In this document: positions 35,459 to 43,451 of the stretch, piece after piece | Layout of the letters: each line of letters starts with the position of its first letter | Numbering within the stretch: position 1 is the stretch's first letter | Origin: Iamia sp. SCSIO 61187 | Lineage (GTDB): Bacteria > Actinomycetota > Acidimicrobiia > Acidimicrobiales > Iamiaceae | DNA length: 64,000 bases | Assembly (NCBI RefSeq): GCF_019443745.1 | Contig: NZ_CP050948.1 | Location: 1,240,001 to 1,304,000 of the forward strand | Direction: 5' to 3' | Position numbers and translations under genes: made by a program | The notes under the pieces: model-generated | What the model was told of the DNA's origin: nothing | Seen by the model: the letters and a program-made list of their open reading frames with translations, nothing else | The model's database searches: none

Positions 35459-35504
35459 CGTTGGACGGAACCCCGCAGCGTGATGCCGTTCCCGTCCAAG
35501 GTTC
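35459..35504. repeat. 46-bp imperfect palindrome, right copy
   Basis: Differs from the left copy by one base (G for A in the middle). It starts ten bases after the stop codon of the enclosed gene. Confidence 0.92.
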
Positions 35505-35551
35505 ACCGGGCGGTGGGGGGTGGGCCCACCGGGCGCGAGGGTGGGGATCGG

Positions 35552-35557
35552 TAGGGT
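35552..35557 (+). promoter_or_regulatory. -10 TAGGGT of recG
   Basis: TAGGGT ends seven bases before the recG ATG, downstream of the right repeat. Confidence 0.55.
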
Positions 35558-35564
35558 CGGGGGG

Positions 35565-37769
35565 ATGGCGCGGAGGCTCTCCACACTGGCTCGGCTGCCG
35601 GTGACGGAGCTGACGGGGCTGGGCCCGAGGTCGGCCGAGGGGCTGGCCGAGGCGTTCGGCGTCGAGACCGTGCTCGACCTGCTGACGCACTACCCGCGGC
35701 GGTGGATCGACCGGACCAAGGAGGCCCGGATCCGCGACCTGCGGGTCGGCGACGAGGCCATGGTCGTGGGCGAGGTCCGCCGCATCACCGCCCGCCGCAC
35801 CCGGGGCCGGCCGCCGCGGGTGCTGGTCACCGCCGACATCACCGACGGGTCGGGCCACCTCAAGGTCACCTTCTTCAACCAGGGCTGGCGGGAGCGCCAG
35901 CTGCCCCCGGGCACCCAGTGCGTCCTGTTCGGCAAGGTGGACGCGTACCGGGGCGACGTCCAGATGACCAACCCGCTGGTCGACCTGATCGGCGACCAGA
36001 CGGGCAAGATCGTCCCCGTCTACCCGCAGTCCGAGAAGGTCCGGGTGACCAGCCAGGACGTGGGCCGGTGGATGACCGAGGTCCTCGACCGGGCGGGCGA
36101 GTTCGCCGAGCCCCTCCCGGGCGCGGTGCTGGCCGAGCACACGCTCGTCGACCGGACCCGCGCCTTCCGGGGGATCCACCAGCCCGAGAGCCAGGCCGAC
36201 ATCGCCGTGGCCCGCAAGCGGCTCGTGTTCGACGAGCTCCTGCGGGTGCAGCTGGCCCTGATCCTCCGCAAGCGGGCCCTCGAGCGCACCACCAAGGGCA
36301 TCGAGCACCAGATCGGCGGCGCCCTCGTCTCGGCCTTCCACGACCGCCTCCCGTTCCCCCTCACCAAGGCCCAGCGGCGGGTGATCGACGAGATCACCGC
36401 CGACCTGGCCGGCCCCCACCCGATGCACCGCCTCCTCCAGGGCGACGTGGGCGCGGGCAAGACGGTTGTCGCCCTGAGCGCCCTGCTCGTCGGCGTCCAG
36501 GGCGGGCACCAGGGCGCCCTGATGGCGCCCACCGAGGTCCTGGCCGAGCAGCACCACCTCGGCATCCGCGGCCTGCTCGAGGGGCTCACCGTCAGCGACG
36601 ACCAGAACCTGCTGGGCGAGCGGCCGATCGGCGTCGAGCTCCTCACCGCCCGCAGCACCGCCGCCGACCGCAAGCGCATCGCCGCCGGGCTCGAGCAGGG
36701 GACCGTCGACATCGTCATCGGCACCCACGCCCTGATCCAGGGCACCGTCCGGTTCCACGACCTGGGCGTGGTGGTGGTCGACGAGCAGCACCGCTTCGGC
36801 GTCGAGCAGCGGGCGGCCCTCCGCGAGCAGGGCGGCGGTGACGTCACCCCCGACGTGCTGGTGATGACGGCCACGCCGATCCCCCGGACGGCGGCCATGA
36901 CGGTCTACGGCGACCTCGACGTGTCGATCCTCGACGAGCTCCCCCCGGGCCGCACCCCGATCACCACCACCTGGGTGCGGATCGACCGGGAGGTCGACGA
37001 GGCCGAGGGCGACGGCGCTGCGCCCGGCCTCGACCCCGACGAGGGGTGGGACGTCGATCCCGAGGACGCGGTGTGGGAGGCGGTCCGGGCCGAGGTGGCC
37101 GCCGGGCGCCAGGCGTACGTCGTGTGCCCGCTGATCGAGGAGTCCGACAAGCTGGAGGCAGCGAGCGCCCAGGAGACCTTCGACCGGCTCACCTTCCAGC
37201 CCGACGGCGAGCTGGCCCGGCTGCAGGTCGAGCTCCTCCACGGGCGGGTGCCGCCGGCGGAGAAGGAGGCGGTCATGGAGCGCTTCCGCACCGGCCGCAC
37301 CGACGTCCTCGTCGCCACCACCGTCATCGAGGTCGGCGTCGACGTCCCCAACGCCACCGTCATGGTCGTGCTCGACGCCGACCGCTTCGGCATCGCCCAG
37401 CTCCACCAGCTGCGGGGCCGGGTCGGCCGGGGCGAGCACGCCAGCACCTGCTACCTGGTCGGCTCGGGCGCGACCGACGAGGGGCGGGCCCGGCTCGAGG
37501 CCCTGGTGCGCACGACCGACGGCTTCGAGCTGGCCGAGGTCGACCTCGACCTGCGGGGCGAGGGCACGCTCATGGGCGGGCGGCAGAAGGGGCGCAGCGA
37601 CCTGAAGCTGGCGTCGCTGCGGCGCGACAGGGAGTGGGTGGCCAAGGCCCGGGAGGTCGCCATCGCCCTCGTCGACGCCGACCCCGACCTGTCCGACCAG
37701 CCCCTCCTGGCCGACGAGATCAGCCTCTTCCTCGGTGAGGAGGAGCAGGACTTCCTGCTGAAGGGATAA
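35565..37769 (+). CDS. recG: ATP-dependent DNA helicase RecG
   Basis: 734 residues. The wedge OB domain (VVGEVRRITARRTRGRPPRVL, VTFFNQGWRE) is followed by SF2 helicase motifs: Walker A GDVGAGKT (~293-300), DEQH box VVVDEQHRFGV, TATPIPRT, and C-terminal QLRGRVGRG with TDGFELAEVDLDLRGEG. It reverses stalled forks and processes branched DNA. The ATG was chosen from the -10 at 35552; a longer frame starting in the repeat-flank has no support. Confidence 0.95.
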   Translation: MARRLSTLARLPVTELTGLGPRSAEGLAEAFGVETVLDLLTHYPRRWIDRTKEARIRDLRVGDEAMVVGEVRRITARRTRGRPPRVLVTADITDGSGHLKVTFFNQGWRERQLPPGTQCVLFGKVDAYRGDVQMTNPLVDLIGDQTGKIVPVYPQSEKVRVTSQDVGRWMTEVLDRAGEFAEPLPGAVLAEHTLVDRTRAFRGIHQPESQADIAVARKRLVFDELLRVQLALILRKRALERTTKGIEHQIGGALVSAFHDRLPFPLTKAQRRVIDEITADLAGPHPMHRLLQGDVGAGKTVVALSALLVGVQGGHQGALMAPTEVLAEQHHLGIRGLLEGLTVSDDQNLLGERPIGVELLTARSTAADRKRIAAGLEQGTVDIVIGTHALIQGTVRFHDLGVVVVDEQHRFGVEQRAALREQGGGDVTPDVLVMTATPIPRTAAMTVYGDLDVSILDELPPGRTPITTTWVRIDREVDEAEGDGAAPGLDPDEGWDVDPEDAVWEAVRAEVAAGRQAYVVCPLIEESDKLEAASAQETFDRLTFQPDGELARLQVELLHGRVPPAEKEAVMERFRTGRTDVLVATTVIEVGVDVPNATVMVVLDADRFGIAQLHQLRGRVGRGEHASTCYLVGSGATDEGRARLEALVRTTDGFELAEVDLDLRGEGTLMGGRQKGRSDLKLASLRRDREWVAKAREVAIALVDADPDLSDQPLLADEISLFLGEEEQDFLLKG

Positions 37770-37809
37770 CCGTCCGCCTCCCGGGTCCGACCCGTCGCCC
37801 CGGCTAGGC

Positions 37810-39201
37810 CTAGGCCTCGGCCTCGGCGGCCCAGCGGTGCTTGCCGCCCCGCTTGGCCCGGTAGAGGGCGCGGTCGGCCTGGCCGAGGATGCGGTCGACG
37901 TCGTCCTCGCCGCTGACCCGGCCGTCGACCAGGGCCAGCCCGACGCTGCACCCGATGGCGATGGCGTGACCCTCGACCACGACCGGGTGCTCGAGCACCT
38001 CGAGCAGGCGGGCAGCCACCTCCTCGGCCTCGCCGGGCCCGTCGAGGTCCGGGCACCAGACCGCGAACTCGTCGCCGCCCAGGCGGACCAGCAGGTCCTC
38101 GGGTCGGGCGGTGCCCGCCATCCGGGCGGCGATGGCCTGGAGCACGCGGTCGCCGGCGAGGTGGCCGTACTGGTCGTTGACCGCCTTGAAGTCGTCGAGG
38201 TCGCAGAACAGGAGGGCCGACAGCGTCGAGCGGGCCTCGCGCATGCACGCCGCCAGCTGCGACCGGTTGGCCACCCCGGTCAGGGGGTCGGTCGTGGCCG
38301 CCGCCTGGAGCTCGGCCCGGTTCGTCGCCCACTGGACGGCCAGCTGGGCCATCTTGGCCACCTCGCGGTAGTGGCGGACGTGGGTGGCGAGGATCCGGCC
38401 GGGCCGGGTCCGCCAGACGGCGACGACGCCCCGTGGGGCCTCGCCGTGCTCACCCTCGACGGGCAGCAGCCAGAGCGACTCGGTGCCCGACGTCCGGGCC
38501 GCGGTCGCGACCTCGGGGCACAGCACGTCGAGCGGCACCGCGACCGGAGCGGAGGCCCCGGCGCCGGGGCCCAGCAGCTCGGGTCCGACCGCCTCCGGGG
38601 AGGCCAGGGTCGGGTGCAGGCCGTCGGCCGCGACCACGACGCGCCGTCCCCCGGGATCGTGCACGACGATGGACGTGCGGGCATGCGGGGCCTGCACGTC
38701 GCTCCAGCGCACGACCTGCCGCAGCAGCGGCATCAGGTCGCCTCCCTCGAGGAGGGACCCGAGGAACTGGAGCAGCAGCCCGGGCGCCTCGTGGGACCGC
38801 CCCCACACCAGGAACACGCCGCTGCCGTCGGCGTCGCGGAGGTCGAGCCCGCCGAACTCGAGGGTGGCCCACGTGCCGTTGGCCCGGGCCAGGCGGACCA
38901 CGGCCAGGATCCGGTCGTCGGCGTTGCGGGCCGCCTCCGACAGGGTGTCGGTCACGACCCCGATGTCGTCGGGGTGCACGATGGCGAGGGCGTCGGAGCC
39001 GATCATGTCCGCCGGGTCGCGACCCAGCACCGAGCGGCACGAGTCGCCCACCCACGCCACCCGACCCTGCCCGTCGATGGCGACGAAGAGGACCATGCCG
39101 TCGTCGACGAGGCGACGCATGACCGACTCGTCGAAGAACGGGTGTGGCTCATCGGGCAACGCGGGACCCCCCTGGTCGTGAGCCCGGCTGCGGCGCGCCA
39201 C
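37810..39201 (-). CDS. PAS-GGDEF diguanylate cyclase
   Basis: 463 residues. An N-terminal PAS domain (VLFVAIDGQGRVAWVGDS, AIVHPDDIG) is followed by a middle GAF-like region. A GGDEF domain follows, with DPLTGVANR, FCDLDDFKAVND and the active-site RLGGDEFAVW near residue 375. It should make cyclic di-GMP from two GTP. There is no membrane segment, so sensing is probably cytoplasmic. The GTG start has GGAGG nine bases upstream; a TTG further in (PDEPHPFF) is possible. It converges with recG. Confidence 0.9.
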   Translation of the reverse strand: MARRSRAHDQGGPALPDEPHPFFDESVMRRLVDDGMVLFVAIDGQGRVAWVGDSCRSVLGRDPADMIGSDALAIVHPDDIGVVTDTLSEAARNADDRILAVVRLARANGTWATLEFGGLDLRDADGSGVFLVWGRSHEAPGLLLQFLGSLLEGGDLMPLLRQVVRWSDVQAPHARTSIVVHDPGGRRVVVAADGLHPTLASPEAVGPELLGPGAGASAPVAVPLDVLCPEVATAARTSGTESLWLLPVEGEHGEAPRGVVAVWRTRPGRILATHVRHYREVAKMAQLAVQWATNRAELQAAATTDPLTGVANRSQLAACMREARSTLSALLFCDLDDFKAVNDQYGHLAGDRVLQAIAARMAGTARPEDLLVRLGGDEFAVWCPDLDGPGEAEEVAARLLEVLEHPVVVEGHAIAIGCSVGLALVDGRVSGEDDVDRILGQADRALYRAKRGGKHRWAAEAEA

Positions 39202-39270
39202 GCCGCTCGACCTCCGAGCCGGGATCGACCCTACTGCGGCGAGCCGGGCCGGTGGCGAGGGGGCGGGAGG

Positions 39271-39663
39271 TCACACGTTGTGCTTGTTGACCCGCTCGGG
39301 GGCGACCTTGAGGATGATGCGCTCGCTGGTGATCGGGGCGGGGTAGTCGGTCCCGGAGTACTTCTGGGACAGCTCGTCGATGTGGGTCCGGGCCGCGTCG
39401 CCCCGCACCTCGTCGACCACCCGGCCGCGGGCCTCGATGTACCGGTAGGGGTTGGACGCGTCCCACACGGTGACGGTCACCCGGGGGTCGCGCGCCGCGT
39501 TCTTGTACTTGGCCCGGTGGACCTCGGTGTTGATGAGGAGGTGGTCGTCGTCGGCGCCGATCCACATCACCTGGGTCTGGGGCTGCCCGTCGGGCATGAG
39601 GGTCGTGAGGGTGGCGAAGTTCTTCTCGCTCGCCAGTGCCTTGAGGTCGGGGTCGAGGGCCAT
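39271..39663 (-). CDS. PPOX-class F420-dependent oxidoreductase
   Basis: 130 residues of split-barrel flavin-fold. NFATLTTLMPDGQPQTQVMW, INTEVHRAKYKNAARDPRVT and NPYRYIEARGRVV are hallmark segments of the actinobacterial F420-binding Rv1155/FDOR-B type. Substrate unknown. The ATG is seven bases after TACGCT (39671-39676). Confidence 0.9.
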   Translation of the reverse strand: MALDPDLKALASEKNFATLTTLMPDGQPQTQVMWIGADDDHLLINTEVHRAKYKNAARDPRVTVTVWDASNPYRYIEARGRVVDEVRGDAARTHIDELSQKYSGTDYPAPITSERIILKVAPERVNKHNV

Positions 39664-39670
39664 GGGACCG

Positions 39671-39676
39671 AGCGTA
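39671..39676 (-). promoter_or_regulatory. -10 TACGCT of the PPOX gene
   Basis: TACGCT ends seven bases before ATG. Confidence 0.5.
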
Positions 39677-39696
39677 GGCGGAGGCCCCGGAGGTCC

Positions 39697-39921
39697 CTAC
39701 CAGTGGTCGCCGTGCTCGTCGGCGTCGGTGCCCCCGGGGACGACCAGGTCCCAGCGGTCCATGCAGTCCTCGCAGCGGTAGGCGACCACGTCGCCCGGCT
39801 CCCAGTCCCCCTCCTCGGGCGCGAAGCTGATCCGGAACGCCCGGCCCCCGCAGTCGATGCACGTGATCTGGTCGGGGACCAGGGGCGCGCCCTGGTCGTC
39901 GACGCCGCCGTGCTCGCTCAC
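39697..39921 (-). CDS. Small zinc-ribbon-like protein
   Basis: 74 residues. Two CxxC knuckles, CIDCGGR (21-24) and CEDCMDR (50-53), frame a beta-rich core with ISFAPEEGDWEPGDVVAYRC, implying one structural zinc. No further family recognised. The GTG start overlaps the crotonase stop (GTGA), so it is the second gene of that operon. Confidence 0.75.
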   Translation of the reverse strand: MSEHGGVDDQGAPLVPDQITCIDCGGRAFRISFAPEEGDWEPGDVVAYRCEDCMDRWDLVVPGGTDADEHGDHW

Positions 39922-40667
39922 CGGTCGCCCGCCTCGGAGCGGGCCCGCTGGCTGGCGGTGAACCGGGCCACGCCCTCGGCGAACCCGTCGGCGAAGATCA
40001 CGGCCTGGCCGTGGAGGTCCTCGTTGGCCAGGGCCTCGTCCAGCCCGAGCCCCAGGCCCTCGTAGACCGACGCCCGATCGTGGGTCACGCAGGTCCACGG
40101 CTTCTCGGCGATGTCGGCGGCGAGGTCCAGGGCGGCGGCCAGGGCGGTGCCGTCGGGGACGAGGCGGGTGACGAACCCGGCCTGCTCGGCCTCGGCGGCC
40201 GGGACCTGGCGGCCGGTGAGGATCCAGTCGAGCGCCCGGCCCAGGCCGACGATCTGGGGCAGCCGGTAGGTGCCCCCGTCGATGAGGGGCACGCCCCACC
40301 GGCGTTCGAGGCACCCGAAGACGGCCGACTCACCGGCGACGCGCAGGTCGCACCACGCCGCCAGCTCGATGCCGCCGGCCACGCACCAGCCCTCGACGGC
40401 GGCGATCACCGGCTTCGAGAGCTGGAGCCGAGTCGGGCCCAGAGGCCCCGACGGGCGGAGCCGGGGGAGGTCGACGAGGTCGGCGCCGGCGCAGAACGCG
40501 GTCTCGTCTCCCGTCAGCACCGCGACCCGCTGGTCGGGGTCGGCGTCGAAGGCGATCAGCTCGTCGTGAAGCCGCTGGGCGGTGGCGCTGTCGATGGCGT
40601 TGCGCCGCTGGGGCCGGCCGATGCGGACGACGGTGACGCCGGCCGGCGGGGCAGGGATGTCGCTCAC
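39918..40667 (-). CDS. Enoyl-CoA hydratase/isomerase family protein
   Basis: 249 residues, crotonase fold. RPQRRNAIDS, AFCAGADLVDL (oxyanion-hole region) and KPVIAAVEGWCVAGGIELAAWCDLRVA are present. ERRWGVPLIDGGTYRLP holds an aspartate where hydratases carry one catalytic acid. The second hydratase glutamate is not obvious, so the reaction is open. The GTG start lies seven bases after TAGGGT (40675-40680), and that hexamer shares bases with the stop codon of the methyltransferase gene. Confidence 0.88.
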   Translation of the reverse strand: MSDIPAPPAGVTVVRIGRPQRRNAIDSATAQRLHDELIAFDADPDQRVAVLTGDETAFCAGADLVDLPRLRPSGPLGPTRLQLSKPVIAAVEGWCVAGGIELAAWCDLRVAGESAVFGCLERRWGVPLIDGGTYRLPQIVGLGRALDWILTGRQVPAAEAEQAGFVTRLVPDGTALAAALDLAADIAEKPWTCVTHDRASVYEGLGLGLDEALANEDLHGQAVIFADGFAEGVARFTASQRARSEAGDR

Positions 40668-40674
40668 CTCGACG

Positions 40675-40680
40675 ACCCTA
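40675..40680 (-). promoter_or_regulatory. -10 TAGGGT of the crotonase gene
   Basis: TAGGGT ends seven bases before GTG and overlaps the upstream gene's TAG stop (40678-40680). Confidence 0.5.
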
Positions 40681-41508
40681 CGAGAGGGTCGGGGCGCGCA
40701 GGTGGGCCAGGGCGACGGTCGCGGCCATGGCCACGTTGAGCGAGTCGACGCCGGGCGCCATGGCGATGCGGACGGGGGTCACGCCCGGCGCCGCCAGGGT
40801 GGCGGGGTCGAGGCCCGGGCCCTCGGCCCCGACGACGACCACGACCCGCTCGTCGGCGGCGGGGACCCGGACGGCGTGGAGGAGGGTGGGCGCGCTCGGG
40901 GTCAGGGCGACGACGCGCCACCCGTGCCCCGCCAGGTCGACCAGGGTGTCGGGCCACGGCGCCCGGGCGTGGGGGACCTGGAGGACGTGGCCCATCGAGA
41001 CCCGCACGCACCGGCGGTACCACGGGTCGGCGCAGGACGGGTCGAGGAGCACGGCGTCGGCACCGAAGGCGGCGGCGCTGCGGAACAGCGCCCCCAGGTT
41101 CTCGTGGTCGTTGACACCCTCGACGGCGAGCACGGTGCGGGCCCGTGCGGTGAGGGCCCCGGGGTCGACGGGGGCGGGCCGGGTCACCGACGCCACCACC
41201 CCACGGTGGAGCGGGAACCCGGCGGTGGCCTCCAGCACGGCCGCCGGGGCGGTGTAGACGGCGGCGCCGTGGGCGGCGAGGGCCGCCATGGCCTCGGCCA
41301 TGCGCCCGAGGCGGCGCTCACCGACGAGGACCGACCGGGTCGCGGAGGCGTGGGGCGAGGCGGCCAGGGCCTCGACGGCGAGGGCGCTCTCGACGATGAA
41401 CACGCCCCGCTCGGCCTCGTAGCGCTTCCGCAGGGCGGGATCGGTGAGGGTGCGGTAGTCCTCGAGCCGGGCGTCGGCGGGATCGTCGATGCGGATGGGC
41501 TCGGCCAC
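40678..41508 (-). CDS. SpoU/TrmH-type RNA 2'-O-methyltransferase
   Basis: 276 residues. The N-terminal substrate-binding region has TLTDPALRKRYEAERGVFIV. The SPOUT knot has VEGVNDHENLGALFRSAAAF (motif 1 with Asn and Arg), VVVGAEGPGLD (motif 2) and DSLNVAMAATVALAHL (motif 3). It should methylate ribose in rRNA or tRNA with SAM. Start set at GTG giving VAEPIRID; CAGGCT six bases upstream is a weak -10. Target nucleotide unknown. Confidence 0.9.
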   Translation of the reverse strand: MAEPIRIDDPADARLEDYRTLTDPALRKRYEAERGVFIVESALAVEALAASPHASATRSVLVGERRLGRMAEAMAALAAHGAAVYTAPAAVLEATAGFPLHRGVVASVTRPAPVDPGALTARARTVLAVEGVNDHENLGALFRSAAAFGADAVLLDPSCADPWYRRCVRVSMGHVLQVPHARAPWPDTLVDLAGHGWRVVALTPSAPTLLHAVRVPAADERVVVVVGAEGPGLDPATLAAPGVTPVRIAMAPGVDSLNVAMAATVALAHLRAPTLS

Positions 41509-41546
41509 CGGCCGAGCCTGCCAGGTCGGTCCCCGCAGGACCCCCG

Positions 41547-42422
41547 TCAGGGCAGGTACGGCGCGTAGTCGTCCAGGGTGCGGAGGATCTCGTCGCGACC
41601 GGCGGAGGGCAGGCGCAGCACGCACTCGTCGATGCCGATGGCGGCGTAGTGGGCCAGCTTCTCGGGGGTGGGGAGGGTCCCGAAGGTCGTCACCCGCAGC
41701 GTCGCCGGGTCCCGCCCGGCGGCCTCGACCTCGGCCCGGAAGCGGGGCACGGCCTCGGTCAGACCGGCCCCGCCGATGGGGATCCACCCGTCGCAGTAGC
41801 GCTGCACGTGCCCGAACACGGTGGGGCTGGCCATGCCCCCGAGCAGGACCGGCACGCCGGGCCGGGTGACCTGCCCGCCGGCCCCGCCGGGCCGGGTCAC
41901 CCGCTGCACCGGCTTGGGCCAGGCCCACGACGGCCCGAGGTCGACGAAGTCACCGTGGTACTCGGCGACCTCGTCGGCCCAGAGCGCCTGCATGGCCCCC
42001 ATGCGCTCCTCGACGACGCGCCGGCGCTGCTTCATCGTCACGCCGTGGTGGGCCAGCTCGTCCTCGTTCCAGCCGAAGCCGATGCCGAGGTCGAGCCGGC
42101 CGCCCGAGAGGTGGTCGAGCGTCGCCGCCTCCTTGGCGGTGATGATCGGGTCCCGCTGGGCCGGCAGCAGGATGCCGGTGCCGATGCGCAGCGTCTCGGT
42201 CGCCGCCGCCGCGTAGGCGAGGGCGACGAAGGGGTCGAGGGTGCGCTTGTACATCTCGTCGAGCACGTCGTCGCCGGTCGGAGGCGGCGTGAGGCGGCTG
42301 GTGGGGATGTGGGTGTGCTCGGGGATCCACAGCGAGGCGAACCCGCGCCGCTCCAGCTCGGGGGCCAGCTCGCCGGGGTGCCAGCTGAGGTCGGTCTGGA
42401 AGACGGTGACACCGATGTCCAC
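41547..42422 (-). CDS. LLM-class F420-dependent oxidoreductase (TIGR03619-like)
   Basis: 291 residues, TIM barrel. SLWIPEHTHIPTSR near the N-terminus, GTGILLPAQRDPIITAKEAA, LDLGIGFGWNEDELAHHG and LLGGMASPTVFGHVQRYCDGWIP (split: LLGGMASPTVFG, YCDGWIPIGG) are typical. An unusual duplicated segment, RVTRPGGAGGQVTRPG, separates PKPVQ from VPVLLGG. It arises from a direct repeat in the DNA. The GTG start lies eight bases after TAGCGT (42431-42436), which overlaps a TACCGGTA palindrome, so a regulator may control it. Divergent from an SDR operon. Confidence 0.9.
   Translation of the reverse strand: MDIGVTVFQTDLSWHPGELAPELERRGFASLWIPEHTHIPTSRLTPPPTGDDVLDEMYKRTLDPFVALAYAAAATETLRIGTGILLPAQRDPIITAKEAATLDHLSGGRLDLGIGFGWNEDELAHHGVTMKQRRRVVEERMGAMQALWADEVAEYHGDFVDLGPSWAWPKPVQRVTRPGGAGGQVTRPGVPVLLGGMASPTVFGHVQRYCDGWIPIGGAGLTEAVPRFRAEVEAAGRDPATLRVTTFGTLPTPEKLAHYAAIGIDECVLRLPSAGRDEILRTLDDYAPYLP
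41850..41896. repeat. Short direct repeat inside the LLM gene
   Basis: GCCGGGCCGGGTGACC recurs as GCCGGGCCGGGTCACC about 33 bases on, giving the duplicated VTRPG segment of the protein. Boundaries approximate. Confidence 0.7.
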
Positions 42423-42430
42423 GGCCCGGG

Positions 42431-42436
42431 ACGCTA
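42431..42436 (-). promoter_or_regulatory. -10 TAGCGT of the LLM gene
   Basis: TAGCGT ends eight bases before the GTG and shares two bases with the adjacent TACCGGTA palindrome. Confidence 0.5.
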
Positions 42437-42459
42437 CCGGTAACCTGACGACCCGTCAG
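42435..42459. promoter_or_regulatory. Two adjacent palindromic operators between LLM gene and SDR operon
   Basis: TACCGGTA (42435-42442) and CTGACGACCCGTCAG (42445-42459), both perfectly symmetrical in their arms. The second has the form of a TetR-family operator. They sit in the divergent intergenic region. Confidence 0.6.
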
Positions 42460-42473
42460 AAACGAACCCAGCG

Positions 42474-42502
42474 CGGACGGGCACCGATGCGGTGCCCGTC
42501 CG
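42474..42502. promoter_or_regulatory. Perfect 12-bp stem-loop in the SDR operon leader
   Basis: CGGACGGGCACC, loop GATGC, then the exact complement. It lies 31 bases before the GTG of the first SDR. It could be a leader hairpin or a further operator. Confidence 0.55.
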
Positions 42503-42533
42503 TGCCGGGTTCGGTCAACGCCGAGGAGAGCAC

Positions 42534-43451
42534 GTGTCGGAAGGGATCTGCGAGGGCCGCGTCGCCATCGTCACCGGGGCCGGTCGGGGGCTCGGTCGGG
42601 GTCACGCCCTCGAGCTGGCCCGCCAGGGCGCCCGGGTGGTCGTCAACGACTTCGGGCTCGAGCTCGACGGCACGCCGAGCGCCGACAACCCGGCCCACGA
42701 GGTCGTGGCCGAGATCGAGGCCATGGGGGGCGACGCCGTCGTCAGCGGCGACGACGTGGCCGACTGGGACGGCGCCGGCCGCATGGTCCAGCTGGCGATC
42801 GACACGTGGGGCCGGCTCGACGCCGTGGTCAACAACGCCGGTGTCGTCCGCGACCGCATGTTCGCCAACGCCAGCGAGGACGAGTGGGACATCGTCATGC
42901 GGGTCCACCTCAAGGGCCACTTCGCCCCCGCCCGCCACGCCGCGGCCCACTGGCGCGACCGGTCCAAGGCCGGCGAGGAGGTCGACGCCCGCATCGTCAA
43001 CACCACCTCCGGCGCCGGGCTCATGGGCAGCGTCGGGCAGTCGGCCTACTCGGCGGCCAAGGCCGGGATCGCCGGGCTGACGCTCGTGCAGGCGGCCGAG
43101 CTGGGGCGCTACGGCGTCACCGCCAACGCCCTCGCCCCGTCGGCCCGCACCCGCATGACCGAGGGCCCCTTCGCCGAGATGATGGCCAAGCCCGACGACC
43201 CCGACGCCTTCGACGCCATGGCGCCTGAGAACGTCTCCCCCCTCGTGGCCTGGCTCGTGTCGGCCGACAGCGCCGGCGTGACCGGGCGGGTCTTCGAGGC
43301 CGAGGGCGGCAAGGTGAGCGTGGCCGACGGCTGGCAGCACGGCACGGTGATCGACAACGGCGCCCGCTGGCACCCGGCCGACCTCGGCGCCGCGGTGCGC
43401 GAGCTCCTCGCCCACGCGCCCGACCCCGCACCCGTGTACGGGGCACCATGA
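42534..43451 (+). CDS. Short-chain dehydrogenase, (3R)-hydroxyacyl-CoA-dehydrogenase-like
   Basis: 305 residues. TGAGRGLGRGHALELARQGA, the VNNAGVVRDRMF loop, Ser in NTTSGAGLMG, and Tyr/Lys in SAYSAAKAGI. The longer C-terminus and the motif VNDFGLELDG resemble the dehydrogenase half of peroxisomal multifunctional enzyme 2, which acts on CoA esters with NAD. GAGGAG lies six bases before the GTG. Coupled by ATGA to the next SDR; both probably work on the same acyl or steroid pathway. Confidence 0.9.
   Translation: MSEGICEGRVAIVTGAGRGLGRGHALELARQGARVVVNDFGLELDGTPSADNPAHEVVAEIEAMGGDAVVSGDDVADWDGAGRMVQLAIDTWGRLDAVVNNAGVVRDRMFANASEDEWDIVMRVHLKGHFAPARHAAAHWRDRSKAGEEVDARIVNTTSGAGLMGSVGQSAYSAAKAGIAGLTLVQAAELGRYGVTANALAPSARTRMTEGPFAEMMAKPDDPDAFDAMAPENVSPLVAWLVSADSAGVTGRVFEAEGGKVSVADGWQHGTVIDNGARWHPADLGAAVRELLAHAPDPAPVYGAP

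Noticed and set aside
34437-35504. CRISPR array from the 46-bp repeats
   Set aside because: Only two copies, 1 kb apart with a gene between, and no cas genes. Not an array.
37837-40065. Plus-strand open frame of about 740 codons over the diguanylate cyclase
   Set aside because: Antisense of the PAS-GGDEF gene and its neighbours; composition typical of a shadow frame.
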